Virus record (IMG/VR): IMGVR_UViG_3300022689_000315
Span: 1-33,148 of that record
DNA: 33,148 bases
DNA from: a virus
Strand: one strand, 5' to 3'
Made by a program: the position numbers and the translations under genes. Positions within the stretch are counted from its first letter, which is position 1; each line of letters opens with the position of its first letter. Below the pieces are notes generated by a model, which made no database searches, was not told the DNA's origin, and worked only from the letters and a program-made list of their open reading frames with translations. Positions 1 to 7,628 of the stretch are shown in pieces.

Positions 1-234
1 CGCCCCACCGAGATCGCCGTCCGCCCCGCGGGCCGCTTCACCGAAATCACCGCCTACAGGTTCGCCCCATGCCTTACGTCCGTGCCGGGCTCTGCGCCGT
101 CTGCCATCGAGAGCCCCGCGGCTGGGGCTGGTTCGACGCGCATTTCCGCGTCTCCGACCCGCGGCGCGACACGAGCCGCAGAGACCTCTGCAGCCGGGTT
201 TGCCAGGACATCTGCCACCGGAGGTCGGGCATGA
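1..234 (+). CDS. 3' end of an unidentified upstream gene (partial)
   Basis: Frame 1 is open from the window edge to a TGA at 232-234. Its first 22 codons end almost always in G or C, as in real genes here. After about position 68 the bias weakens, where the frame overlaps the next gene in a different frame. The visible end reads RPTEIAVRPAGRFTEITAYR and matches no family I recognise. The overlap of about 165 bases is long, so the true end could be nearer 70 if a sequence change removed the original stop. Only the first part is well supported. Confidence 0.35.
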   Translation, partial: RPTEIAVRPAGRFTEITAYRFAPCLTSVPGSAPSAIESPAAGAGSTRISASPTRGATRAAETSAAGFARTSATGGRA

Positions 235-455
235 TCGATCCGACCCCCAATGAGACGGCGGCCATGGTCGAGGGCGGCAAGGCCGGCGGCGCCTATCTCG
301 ACAGCCTCGGCCGGACCGATCTCGCCCAGCTCACCGAGGATGAGTGGGACACCTTCGTCGAGGTGATCGTCACCGGCTACTGCGACCACCTGCGCGACCT
401 GGCCGCGAAGGATCGTGCCCGGCTCGACGGCATGATCCCGGAGGTGCCCTTCTGA
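69..455 (+). CDS. DUF6511-like phage protein
   Basis: This 128-residue protein resembles the DUF6511 proteins found beside primase genes in alphaproteobacterial prophages. The recognisable part is the C-terminal half: MIDPTPNE near residue 55, a Gly/Ala-rich stretch, then LTEDEWDTFVEVIVTGY and the ending MIPEVPF. The N-terminal 50 residues carry paired cysteines (CAVC near 12-15, then CSRVC and a further Cys), which suggests a small metal-binding fold. The function is unknown. Its stop TGA at 453-455 shares one base with the ATG of the primase gene, so the two are probably translationally coupled. Confidence 0.72.
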   Translation: MPYVRAGLCAVCHREPRGWGWFDAHFRVSDPRRDTSRRDLCSRVCQDICHRRSGMIDPTPNETAAMVEGGKAGGAYLDSLGRTDLAQLTEDEWDTFVEVIVTGYCDHLRDLAAKDRARLDGMIPEVPF

Positions 456-2740
456 TGGCGAACACCTCGTGGATGGCGCGCGTCGGCACGCGTCTCGTGA
501 CCAACGGCTACGCGATCCTGCCGATCGCGCCCGGCACCAAGAAGCCCGGCCAGTTCGCCCGCGCGGCCTGGCACGACTACCCGCAGTGGAACCGGCATGC
601 GAGCCGCGCCACCACCGAGATCGAGGTCGCAACCTGGTCCAGCTGGCCCGACTGCGGCGTCGGGATCGTCGGCGGCGCGGTCGCCGCGCTCGACATCGAC
701 ATCGCCGAGGATGGCGACCTGGCGCTCCGCATCGAGCGGCTCGCCCGCCAACGGCTCGGCGATACGCCGGCGCTCAGAGTCGGCAAGCCGCCGAAGCGGC
801 TCCTTGTCTATCGCACGACCGAGCCCTTCGCCGGGATCCGGCGCGCGCCGCTCGAGATGCTCTGCCTCGGACAGCAGTTCGTGGCCTATGCCAAGCATCC
901 CGATACTGGCCAGCCCTATGCCTGGCCGGACGAGGGACTGGCGGATCTCGACATCGAGAGCCTGCCCGAAATCGACGCCGAACAGGCGGCGGCCTTCCTC
1001 GACGAGGCGCTGGCGCTGATCCCGCCCGAGCTGCGCCCGAAGAGCCTCGGCGCCAAGGCGGCGGATGGCGCCGGGCATCCGTGTCTGCCGGCCCATGCGC
1101 AGGCTGGCACGCTGGCGGCGATCCGGAGCGCGCTCGCCTGGCTCCCGAACGCCGAGCTCGACTACGACAGCTGGATGCGCATCGGCATGGCGCTGAAGGG
1201 TGCGCTGGGCGAGGAGGGCGCGACGCTCTTCGCCGACTGGTCGGCGCAGGCGGCCAAGAACGAGCCGGCCGCGACGGTGAAGGCATGGGCGAGCTTCAGG
1301 CCCGCGCGGATCGGCGCCGGCACGATCTATCACCTCGCGATGGAGAAAGGCTGGCGCCCCGATCCCGACCTGCTGCTCGACGGCAGCCAGAAGGTTTGCA
1401 CCGGCGACGAACATCCCGCGGCGGGCCTCCTCGCGCGGCTTGCACAGCCCGAAGCCCCGATGCCGATCCTCACGCCTGCGCCGTCCTTCACGCTGACGAT
1501 TCCGGGCGGGCTGGTCGGCGATCTTGCGCGCTACATGATCGACACGGCGCGCAGACCGCAGCCGCTCCTCGCGGTGGGCGCCAGCCTCTGCGCCCTCGGC
1601 GCGCTGATGGGACGGCGCTACCGCACGACGACCGACCTGCGCACGAACCTCTACATCGTCGGCATCGCGGACAGCGGGTCGGGCAAGAACCACGCCCGCG
1701 AGGTCGTCAACGAGCTGTTCTTCGAGGCCGGACTCGCGCACCACCTCGGCGGCAACAAGATCGCCTCCGGCGCGGGGCTCCTGACCGCGCTCTACCGACA
1801 GCCGGCGATCCTGTTCCAGATCGACGAGTTCGGGATGTTCCTCTCGGCGGCGGCTGACCGCAAGCGCAGCCCGCGCCACATCACCGAGATCCTCGACAAC
1901 ATGACCGAGCTCTACACCGCAGCCTGCGGTGTCTTCCTCGGCGCGGAATACGCCAACCGGGACGGCTCGAACGAGCGGCGCGACATCGTCCAGCCCTGCC
2001 TCTGCGTCTACGGCACGACGACGCCGCTGCATTTCTGGGGGGCGCTGCAGGGCGCCAATGTCGTCGACGGCTCGCTCGCCCGGTTCATCATCCTCCCGAG
2101 CGAGGAGGACTACCCGGACGAGAACCGTCGTGCCGGGCTGCGCACGTCGCCGCGCCCTCTGATCGAGGGGCTGCAGCGCCTTGCCGAAGGCGGCGGCCGG
2201 GCGAGCGGCAACCTGGCCGGCAAGACCTCCGGGCCCGAGACTGCGGTCGACCCGATGACGGTGCCGATGGACGACGACGCGCAGGCGCGTTTCGACGCGC
2301 TCGGCGAAGAGATCACCGCCGAGCTCAGGGCCGCGGCCGGCACGTTCCAGACGCCGATCCTCGCCCGGATCGCGGAGAACGCGGCCAAGGTCGCGCTCGT
2401 CCTGGCCGTGGGACGGAATGCGGTCCATCCCGTCATCCGGCTCGAGGAGGCTGTCTGGGCCATCGACTTCGTGCGCCACTTTGCGCGGCGCACGATCGAC
2501 GCCGTCGAGCGCCATGTCGCCGACACCGAGACCGAGGCGCACCTGAAACGCCTGCGCGAGATCATCCGCAAGGCAGGGACGGCCGGCGTCACCAAGTCCG
2601 AGCTGACCCGCGCCTCGCAATGGCTCCGGGCGCGCGACCGCGACGACATCCTGCTCACGCTGGTCGAGAGCGGCGACATCGCGACGGTCGAGCAGGAGAC
2701 CGGGGGTCGGAAGGCCATGCGCTTCCGGGCGCTGCGATGA
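455..2740 (+). CDS. phage primase-polymerase / helicase fusion
   Basis: A 761-residue replication protein. Residues about 10-200 look like the bifunctional primase/polymerase (AEP) domain, with an acidic DID at 80-82 inside a hydrophobic strand and conserved GTKKPGQ and ALRVGKPPKRLL segments. A PriCT-like linker with YDSWMRIGMALKGALGEEG follows. The C-terminal half is a P-loop ATPase: GIADSGSGKN at 403-412 is the Walker A and FQIDEFG (D457, E458) the Walker B. It would prime and unwind phage DNA. I chose the ATG at 455 because it overlaps the previous stop (TGATG); an upstream in-frame start at 344 would lie inside the previous gene. The next 390 bases hold inverted repeats that may be its origin. 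Confidence 0.85.
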   Translation: MANTSWMARVGTRLVTNGYAILPIAPGTKKPGQFARAAWHDYPQWNRHASRATTEIEVATWSSWPDCGVGIVGGAVAALDIDIAEDGDLALRIERLARQRLGDTPALRVGKPPKRLLVYRTTEPFAGIRRAPLEMLCLGQQFVAYAKHPDTGQPYAWPDEGLADLDIESLPEIDAEQAAAFLDEALALIPPELRPKSLGAKAADGAGHPCLPAHAQAGTLAAIRSALAWLPNAELDYDSWMRIGMALKGALGEEGATLFADWSAQAAKNEPAATVKAWASFRPARIGAGTIYHLAMEKGWRPDPDLLLDGSQKVCTGDEHPAAGLLARLAQPEAPMPILTPAPSFTLTIPGGLVGDLARYMIDTARRPQPLLAVGASLCALGALMGRRYRTTTDLRTNLYIVGIADSGSGKNHAREVVNELFFEAGLAHHLGGNKIASGAGLLTALYRQPAILFQIDEFGMFLSAAADRKRSPRHITEILDNMTELYTAACGVFLGAEYANRDGSNERRDIVQPCLCVYGTTTPLHFWGALQGANVVDGSLARFIILPSEEDYPDENRRAGLRTSPRPLIEGLQRLAEGGGRASGNLAGKTSGPETAVDPMTVPMDDDAQARFDALGEEITAELRAAAGTFQTPILARIAENAAKVALVLAVGRNAVHPVIRLEEAVWAIDFVRHFARRTIDAVERHVADTETEAHLKRLREIIRKAGTAGVTKSELTRASQWLRARDRDDILLTLVESGDIATVEQETGGRKAMRFRALR

Positions 2741-2754
2741 GGGCCGGCGCGATG

Positions 2755-3007
2755 CTTCCTTCAACGGCCGCCATCCTTCATTTGAAGGAAGTTCCCGCCC
2801 AAGTCTTCATCCCGAAACGGAAATCCGGCGCTGGGGGCTTCTTTCAATATTTCACGCAAAGACCCTCGCGCGCGTGGGTGGGGATCGAAGCCAGACACAT
2901 ACCCCATGAAGAAACTGAAATATTGAAAGAAGAGATTTATCCTCATTCTGCCAATGGCTTGCGCCCCCACTTCCTTCAAGCGAACGGGTTGAAGCCATTG
3001 AAGGAAG
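2755..3007. repeat. series of related inverted repeats (candidate phage origin)
   Basis: The 392 bases between the primase stop and the next start hold three nested inverted repeats with a shared core. CTTCCTTCAA at 2755-2764 pairs with TTGAAGGAAG at 2782-2791. CTTCTTTCAATATTTCA at 2838-2854 pairs perfectly over 17 bases with 2916-2932. CTTCCTTCAA at 2970-2979 pairs with TTGAAGGAAG at 2998-3007, enclosed by CAATGGCTT (2952-2960) and AAGCCATTG (2992-3000). CCTTCATTTGAAGG at 2775-2788 is itself a palindrome. The region is AT-richer than its neighbours. A replication origin or a regulatory RNA is my inference from the position next to the primase. A weak reading frame crosses the region but does not look coding. 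Confidence 0.7.
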
Positions 3008-3132
3008 CGCCGGGCGCCCCCGGCATCGACAACGTGACCCTGACCAGACCTCGCGATCCGGGTTCGGGCGCGCGTGCTGCCCTCACCAGGCAGCCGTGCC
3101 GCCCCGGCCTCTCAATCGAAGAGGAGGTCGTC

Positions 3133-3756
3133 ATGGACCGCTCCCCACACATCGCCCCGGCGCCTCTCACGGTTGCCGGCACTTTCGACCGCTGCATTCT
3201 CGCGCTGGATCTCGGCACCAGCACCGGTTGGGCGTTGCGCTCGGCCGAAGGGCTGATCACCAGCGGGACCGCGAGCTTCAGGCCCGGCCGCTATGACGGT
3301 GGCGGCATGCGCTATCTGCGCTTCACGAACTGGCTCACCGAGATCGACCGCCTGTCGGGACCGATCGCCGCCATCTGGTTCGAGGAGGTGCGTCGGCACG
3401 CCGGAACCGACGCGGCCCATGTCTATGGCGGGCTCATGGCCACGCTGACCGCTTGGGCGGAACTGCGCGGCGTGGCCTATGCCGGCGTTCCTGTCGGCAC
3501 GATCAAGCGTCACGCCACCGGCAAGGGCAACGCGCCGAAGGCGACGATGATCGCTGCCGCGCGGGCCCGAGGCTTCAGGCGATCAGCCGGATGGAGGAGA
3601 CGCTCACCTGGACCGCCTGCCTCGACCCCGTCGACGGCAAGATCGTCTGGATGCGCGCCCATGGCGAGCGGTGGAAGACCATCTGCTGGACGGTCGGACT
3701 GCAGCGCTCGGCGGCCCATCAGCACTGGCTCTACGGGCTCTGCGTCATCTCGCTGA
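3133..3756 (+). pseudogene. RuvC-like Holliday junction resolvase, 3' end lost
   Basis: The first 148 residues read as a phage RuvC-like RNase H-fold protein: LALDLGTSTGWAL carries the first catalytic Asp, FEEVRRHAGTDAAHVYGG the second acidic position, and VPVGTIKRHATGKGNAPKA the usual lysine-rich segment. Homologues continue with an acidic DDNEAD-type motif that completes the active site. Here the sequence turns after ARARGF (position 3576) into arginine- and serine-rich residues, because the frame enters the body of another gene. The protein lacks the C-terminal catalytic acids and is probably dead. An excellent AGGAGG Shine-Dalgarno at 3122-3127 supports the ATG at 3133. Confidence 0.75.
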
Positions 3757-3827
3757 AGCTCAACCGGCGTCGGTTCAACCGCAACCTGTCGAAGCGGCGC
3801 GTGATCGAACTGGCCGGTGGCGCGTAA
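3576..3827 (+). pseudogene. DUF6362-like protein, 5' end lost
   Basis: From position 3576 a second frame reads QAISRMEETLTWTACLDP, then KIVWMRAHGERWKTICW, LQRSAAHQHWLYGLCVI and SKRRVIELAGGA before the stop. I recognise this as the C-terminal two thirds of the DUF6362 family, a putative helix-turn-helix phage protein whose usual order is an N-terminal WTAERV-type segment, a proline-rich linker and then this block. The N-terminal part is missing. The join to the RuvC-like gene is abrupt, with C3576 usable by both frames, so a single deletion explains both losses. An internal ATG at 3591 could still give a 78-residue product. Confidence 0.75.
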
Positions 3828-3976
3828 CCCTGCGCGCCACAGGGGAAGGTGTGCGGCGGACAGTTTTCGACGGGACAGAAAACCGGTTCAGGGGCTAGGT
3901 TCGGGATAAGCTCGGGAGAGGCGCGCGCGGCGCGGTTCCGAGCGAAACCATCCTTTCGTTGGTCGCGGCGTTAGCA

Positions 3977-4001
3977 AAGGAAAGGCGCTTATCCTTTCCT
4001 T
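3977..4001. promoter_or_regulatory. AAGGAAAGG / CCTTTCCTT inverted repeat
   Basis: AAGGAAAGG at 3977-3985 and CCTTTCCTT at 3993-4001 form a perfect 9-base inverted repeat around CGCTTAT. It lies in the 460-base gap after the DUF6362 remnant. There is no T-run, so an operator is more likely than a terminator. The same GGAAAGG and TATCCTTTC words recur in front of the Fic gene at 31686-31740. Apart from this and the palindrome at 4196-4252, I see no gene in 3828-4287. Confidence 0.5.
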
Positions 4002-4195
4002 GCAGGCCGCTGTCGGCACAGCCAAGCCCCTCAGTCGAGTTCGCGGTTCCTTCCGCGCGACCTGCGTATGCTGGCGGGCTTGGCTCGGCATTTCGCCAGC
4101 GTCAGGGCCGGATTTTTGGGAAGCCACCCGGAAGCCGGAGCCACCCGCCGCCCGCGCGAACCCCAATGAATACTGGCCTCCGGGCCGGATACCCC

Positions 4196-4252
4196 GGATG
4201 CCGCTGGACCCCGCGCTGGAGTCCAGCGCGGCATCCGGAGTCCGGACTCCGG
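4196..4252. repeat. REP-like nested palindromes
   Basis: GGATGCCGC (4196-4204) pairs with GCGGCATCC (4228-4236). Within it CGCGCTGGA (4212-4220) pairs with TCCAGCGCG (4222-4230). Immediately after comes CCGGAGTCCGGACTCCGG (4235-4252), a perfect 18-base palindrome. Such compact GC-rich nested palindromes between genes are typical of dispersed REP-type elements in alphaproteobacterial chromosomes, which would make this an insertion into the prophage. That origin is inferred from shape only. It sits 36 bases before the methyltransferase start. Confidence 0.55.
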
Positions 4253-4287
4253 CCGGCATCCACCTCATCGACGGAAACCACCCGCCC

Positions 4288-5625
4288 ATGACCCTCGCCT
4301 TCGCCCCCGAGCGGATCGAGACGTGGCCGCTTGCGCGCCTGCAGCCCTACGCGAAGAACGCGAAGGTGCATGGCGCCGACCAGGTCGCGAAGATCGCCGC
4401 CAGCATGGCCGAGTTCGGCTGGACCGTGCCCTGCCTCGTGGCCGAGGACGGCGAGCTGATCGCAGGCCACGGGCGCGTGCTGGCCGCGACGCAGCTCGGG
4501 CTGACCGAGGCGCCGGTGATCGTGCTCGGGCATCTGTCCGAGGCGCAGCGGCGGGCCTATCGCATCGCGGACAACAAGCTGACCGAGCTCGGCAGCTGGG
4601 ACGAGGCGCTGCTCTCGGCCGAGCTGCAGGACCTGCTGGCGGACGACTACGACCTGTCGCTGGTCGGCTTCTCCGACGGCGAACTCGACAAGCTGCTGGC
4701 CTTCGATCCGGACGGGGGCGGTGAAGAAGAGGGCGGCGCCGGAGGCTCCGTGCCTCCGGTGACCATCCCCGAGCCGCCGCGTAACCCGGCCTCGCGGACG
4801 GGCGATCTGTGGATCCTCGGCGACCACCGGCTGCTCTGCGGGGACTCGACCTCGCATGACGACGTACGTCGCCTGATGAACGGCGAGCGCGCGGTGCTGT
4901 TCGCGACGGACCCACCGTACCTCGTCGATTACGACGGCTCGAACCACCCGACCCGCAACAAGGACTGGTCCGCGTCCTACGGCACGACCTGGGACGACAG
5001 TTCGCAGGGTGCGGAGCTCTATGACGGCTTCATCGCTGCGGCCATGGCCGAAGCGATCACTCAGGACGCGGCCTGGTACTGCTGGCACGCCTCGCGCCGG
5101 CAGGCGATGCTCGAGGCCTGCTGGGAGAAGGCGGGCGCCTTCGTCCATCAGCAGATCATCTGGGTGAAAGACCGAGGCGTCCTGACCCGGTCGCACTACC
5201 TCTGGAAACACGAGCCCTGCTTCATGGGCTGGCGCCGTCCGAACCGGCCGCCGAAAGTGGCCGAGCAGACGCTGCCCTCGACCTGGGAGATGCCGTCCTT
5301 CGCCAAGGACGAGCGCCCGGATCACCCGACGCCGAAGCCCCTTGATGCCTTCGGTATCCCGATGCGCCAGCACGTCGTCCGCGGCGGGCTCTGCTACGAG
5401 CCGTTCTCGGGCTCCGGCTCGCAGATCATGGCGGGCGAGGCCAACGGCCGCCGTGTCTTCGCGATGGAGATCAGCCCGGCCTATGTCGACGTCGCCGTCG
5501 AGCGCTGGCAGTCCGAGATCGGCCGCGACGCTATCCTCGACGGCGATGGCAGGACCTTCACGCAAGTGAAGGCCGCGCGGTTAGGCGAGACCCCGGCTGC
5601 GGCTGAGGGGGCCCACGCGGCCTGA
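4288..5625 (+). CDS. ParB-like / DNA adenine methyltransferase fusion
   Basis: A 445-residue phage DNA modification protein. Residues 1-130 are ParB/sulfiredoxin-like, with LQPYAKNAKVHGADQVAKIA and ELIAGHGRVLAATQLG. The rest is a class beta methyltransferase: the catalytic motif DPPY is at 208-211 after VLFAT, a PTPKPL segment lies near 350, and the AdoMet-binding FSGSG is near 373-377, so the catalytic motif precedes the AdoMet motif. DPPY suggests N6-adenine as target. Phages of this group use such enzymes against host restriction. I chose ATG 4288; an in-frame extension upstream runs through the palindrome region and lacks coding character. Confidence 0.85.
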   Translation: MTLAFAPERIETWPLARLQPYAKNAKVHGADQVAKIAASMAEFGWTVPCLVAEDGELIAGHGRVLAATQLGLTEAPVIVLGHLSEAQRRAYRIADNKLTELGSWDEALLSAELQDLLADDYDLSLVGFSDGELDKLLAFDPDGGGEEEGGAGGSVPPVTIPEPPRNPASRTGDLWILGDHRLLCGDSTSHDDVRRLMNGERAVLFATDPPYLVDYDGSNHPTRNKDWSASYGTTWDDSSQGAELYDGFIAAAMAEAITQDAAWYCWHASRRQAMLEACWEKAGAFVHQQIIWVKDRGVLTRSHYLWKHEPCFMGWRRPNRPPKVAEQTLPSTWEMPSFAKDERPDHPTPKPLDAFGIPMRQHVVRGGLCYEPFSGSGSQIMAGEANGRRVFAMEISPAYVDVAVERWQSEIGRDAILDGDGRTFTQVKAARLGETPAAAEGAHAA

Positions 5626-5629
5626 CGAC

Positions 5630-6652
5630 GTGGATGGCGTGGCTCTACCTTCCTCCGGCGTGTCTGCCGGAGCCGGCGACGCGTGCCTGTTCGGCCTCTC
5701 GCTCTGCTCCGGCGCCGGCGGGCTCGACCTCGGGCTGCACCTCGCACTCCCCGGATATCGCACTGTGGGTCACGTCGAGCGGGACGCCTACGCCGCGGCC
5801 ATCCTCATGGCGCGGATGGAAGACGCGGCCCTGGATCCGGCGCCTGTCTGGGACGACGCTGCCACCTTCGACGGCTGCCCGTGGCGCGGCGCGGTGGACA
5901 TCGTCACTGCGGGCTATCCGTGCCAGCCGTTCTCCGTCGCGGGCAAGCGCCGGGGCGCAGACGACCCGCGCCACCTCTGGCCGCATGTCGCCCGGATCGT
6001 CGGCGAGTGCGGACCACCCTTCGTGTTCCTCGAGAACGTCGCCCATCATCTCCGTCTCGGCTTCCCCGAGGTCGCCGGAGGACTGGTCGGCATGGGCTAC
6101 CGCGTTGCGGCAGGCCTCTTCACGGCGGCGGAAGTCGGCGCGCCGCATCGGCGCGAGCGGCTCTTCATCCTCGCCCACCGCGAACGCGACCACCTGGCCG
6201 ACCCCGCGCGCCTGCTCGGGGACGCGGTCGAGCGGCGGGAACCGGACGGAGATGATGCGGCTCTGGCCGACGCCGCTGGCCGGCGACAGCAAGGGAACGC
6301 GGAACCGGACGAGCAGTCGGAGCGAGACGGCGCGCCCGCGCAACGACGGGACCACGCTCTGCGATGCGACGCGGATGTGGATGACGCCGACGGCGCGGGA
6401 TCACAAGGACGGCGCGACGAGCCTTGCGAACACGCCGGTGAACGGGCTGCTTGGCCGCCAGGTCCTGGTGACGCCGACGGCTGGCGGGCGTTCCTGCGAC
6501 ACGCCCCGGACCTTGAACCCGCTGTTCGTCGAGGCGCTGATGGGCTGGCCCACCGGGTGGACCGGCTTCGGCTCTGTGGCAACGGAGTGGTCCCGCTGGT
6601 CGCGGCGCATGCGCTCCGAACTCTTGCAGCTGAACTGCTGGCCGATGGATGA
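5630..6652 (+). CDS. DNA cytosine-C5 methyltransferase
   Basis: A 340-residue enzyme that transfers a methyl group to cytosine C5. All key motifs are visible in order: motif I LSLCSGAGGLDLGL (24-37), motif IV GYPCQPFS with catalytic Cys98, motif VI ENV (135-137), motif VIII PHRRERLF (172-179) and motif X GNGVVP (317-322). The stretch 190-300, where the target-recognition region belongs, is short and rich in Asp, Arg and Ala, including LADP and ALADAAG. The start is a GTG four bases after the previous stop. From 6252 another frame is also open and looks like a real protein (see that entry). Confidence 0.85.
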   Translation: MDGVALPSSGVSAGAGDACLFGLSLCSGAGGLDLGLHLALPGYRTVGHVERDAYAAAILMARMEDAALDPAPVWDDAATFDGCPWRGAVDIVTAGYPCQPFSVAGKRRGADDPRHLWPHVARIVGECGPPFVFLENVAHHLRLGFPEVAGGLVGMGYRVAAGLFTAAEVGAPHRRERLFILAHRERDHLADPARLLGDAVERREPDGDDAALADAAGRRQQGNAEPDEQSERDGAPAQRRDHALRCDADVDDADGAGSQGRRDEPCEHAGERAAWPPGPGDADGWRAFLRHAPDLEPAVRRGADGLAHRVDRLRLCGNGVVPLVAAHALRTLAAELLADG

Positions 6653-6665
6653 GGGTGCGGCGTGA
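6252..6665 (+). CDS. LWPTP-type protein overprinted on the C5 methyltransferase
   Basis: In the frame one base after the methyltransferase frame, two ATGs (6252, 6255) open 137 codons whose product is more protein-like than the overlapping one: LWPTPLAGDSKG, MWMTPTARDHKDGAT, VTPTAGG, then LNPLFVEALMGWPTGWTG and an aromatic tail with SRWSRRMRSELLQL. I recall very similar sequence as the C-terminal part of other phage cytosine methyltransferases. The stop TGA (6663-6665) overlaps the GTG of the next gene as GTGA, the usual coupling pattern here, whereas the methyltransferase stops 10 bases earlier. It may be a separate gene or reached by frameshift. LADA in one frame becomes WPTP in the other, so a shadow effect is not excluded. 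Confidence 0.5.
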   Translation: MMRLWPTPLAGDSKGTRNRTSSRSETARPRNDGTTLCDATRMWMTPTARDHKDGATSLANTPVNGLLGRQVLVTPTAGGRSCDTPRTLNPLFVEALMGWPTGWTGFGSVATEWSRWSRRMRSELLQLNCWPMDEGAA

Positions 6666-7120
6666 AGACTTGGACGATTCACGAGGTTGCGGACGCCTGC
6701 TTGATGACGACTGGCGAGCTAAGCCAGTGGATGTCCCGTGGTCACTACCGGCCCTCCGAGGAGGTCCGACCCGGTCAGCGTCGGCGGTTCGATTGGCGCG
6801 ATCTCGCATGCCTGGCGGTCATCAACGCGCTTCGACCGCACTGTCTGTCGATCAACGCGATGGGTCTGATCGCCGGCGATCTTCGCGAAGAACTCGCCAT
6901 GATGAACCGGATCCCCGAAAGTCCGCGCCTGTTCTTCTTTGCGGCGAACTGGACCAGGGGCAGACACAGACAGACCGTTGGACTGCTTGCGGAAAAGGAC
7001 CTCTGTACGGTTCTGAGGCGCCGTCCCGAGTCGCTTATCGTCGTGGATGTCTCGGGCGTTTACCAAGCAGCCCTCGCGAGGCTACCTTCCGCAGTCGCCG
7101 CGGGAGGCGCTGTGGCATGA
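6662..7120 (+). CDS. small MerR-like helix-turn-helix protein
   Basis: A 152-residue protein starting at a GTG that overlaps the preceding stop. Residues 3-40 (WTIHEVADACLMTTGELSQW and the following RGHYRPSEEVRPGQRRRF) fit a winged helix-turn-helix of the MerR/excisionase type, with an arginine-rich wing. The rest (LFFFAANWTRGRHR, LLAEKDLCTVLRRRPESLIVVDVS) has no domain I can name. It lies between the DNA-modification genes and DUF7220, so a phage regulator is likely. Its stop overlaps the next start as ATGA. Confidence 0.65.
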   Translation: MKTWTIHEVADACLMTTGELSQWMSRGHYRPSEEVRPGQRRRFDWRDLACLAVINALRPHCLSINAMGLIAGDLREELAMMNRIPESPRLFFFAANWTRGRHRQTVGLLAEKDLCTVLRRRPESLIVVDVSGVYQAALARLPSAVAAGGAVA

Positions 7121-7332
7121 AACAGAGCCGCCTCATGTCGATGGTCGAGGCTGCGACGAATGTCGTCGTCGGCTACGTTCTGGCCATCGCAACGCAGATC
7201 GTCGTCTTCCCATGGTTCGGGATCGAGACGGGGCTCGCCGAGCACATGACCATCGGTCTCGCGTTCGTCGGCGTCTCGCTGGCCCGCGGCTATCTGCTGC
7301 GGCGGCTGTTCGAGCGCCTGCGCGGCTGGTGA
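7117..7332 (+). CDS. DUF7220-like small membrane protein
   Basis: A 71-residue protein, MKQSRLMSMVEAATNVVVGY at the start, with two hydrophobic segments (residues about 13-33 and 42-57) and a positively charged end RRLFERLRGW. It matches my memory of the DUF7220 family of short phage-associated inner-membrane proteins. Function unknown. The ATGA overlap with the upstream gene (7117-7120) fixes the start and indicates co-translation. Confidence 0.7.
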   Translation: MKQSRLMSMVEAATNVVVGYVLAIATQIVVFPWFGIETGLAEHMTIGLAFVGVSLARGYLLRRLFERLRGW

Positions 7333-7376
7333 CCGTTGCGCTGGCGTGCGCTCGGTCGCGCTGGTAGCCTTAAGCG

Positions 7377-7574
7377 ATGTCCGAAGGCTGGCAGCATATC
7401 GAGATCAACGATCATGGGACCATTGTCGTCCTGCGTCCGATTTCGGACGAGGGGCGCGGCTGGTTCGAGGAGCATGTTGGCGAGCCGGAGCCGGGCGGCA
7501 TCTACACCTGCGAGCCTCGCATGGCGCAGGATATCCTGCAGGCCGCCGCGCATGACCTGTTGTCATGGCAATGA
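7377..7574 (+). CDS. small hypothetical protein
   Basis: A 65-residue acidic protein (MSEGWQHIEINDHGTIVVLR ... IYTCEPRMAQDILQAAAHDL). Composition and third-position G/C bias look genuine, and it continues the early operon direction. I do not recognise a family. The Shine-Dalgarno is weak and a 44-base gap separates it from the previous gene. It ends 55 bases before the stop of the convergent DUF3489 gene. Confidence 0.55.
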   Translation: MSEGWQHIEINDHGTIVVLRPISDEGRGWFEEHVGEPEPGGIYTCEPRMAQDILQAAAHDLLSWQ

Positions 7575-7628
7575 GGTACCGCCGCCCCATGCGGGACGGC
7601 GGCATCGGGTCCGTCGTGGTATGCGGCG

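Noticed and set aside
377-2764. 795-codon open frame antisense to the primase/helicase gene
   Set aside because: High GC content keeps antisense frames open; the product is Arg/Gly/Asp-rich with no domain, while the + frame has clear primase and P-loop motifs.
2761-2979. 72-codon minus-strand frame in the repeat region
   Set aside because: It is produced by the inverted repeats (both strands give FFQYF-like words) and lacks codon bias or a ribosome site.
5634-6251. The first part of the frame that later carries the LWPTP sequence
   Set aside because: Upstream of 6252 this frame is Ser/Arg-rich noise under the conserved methyltransferase motifs; only the part after 6252 looks like protein.
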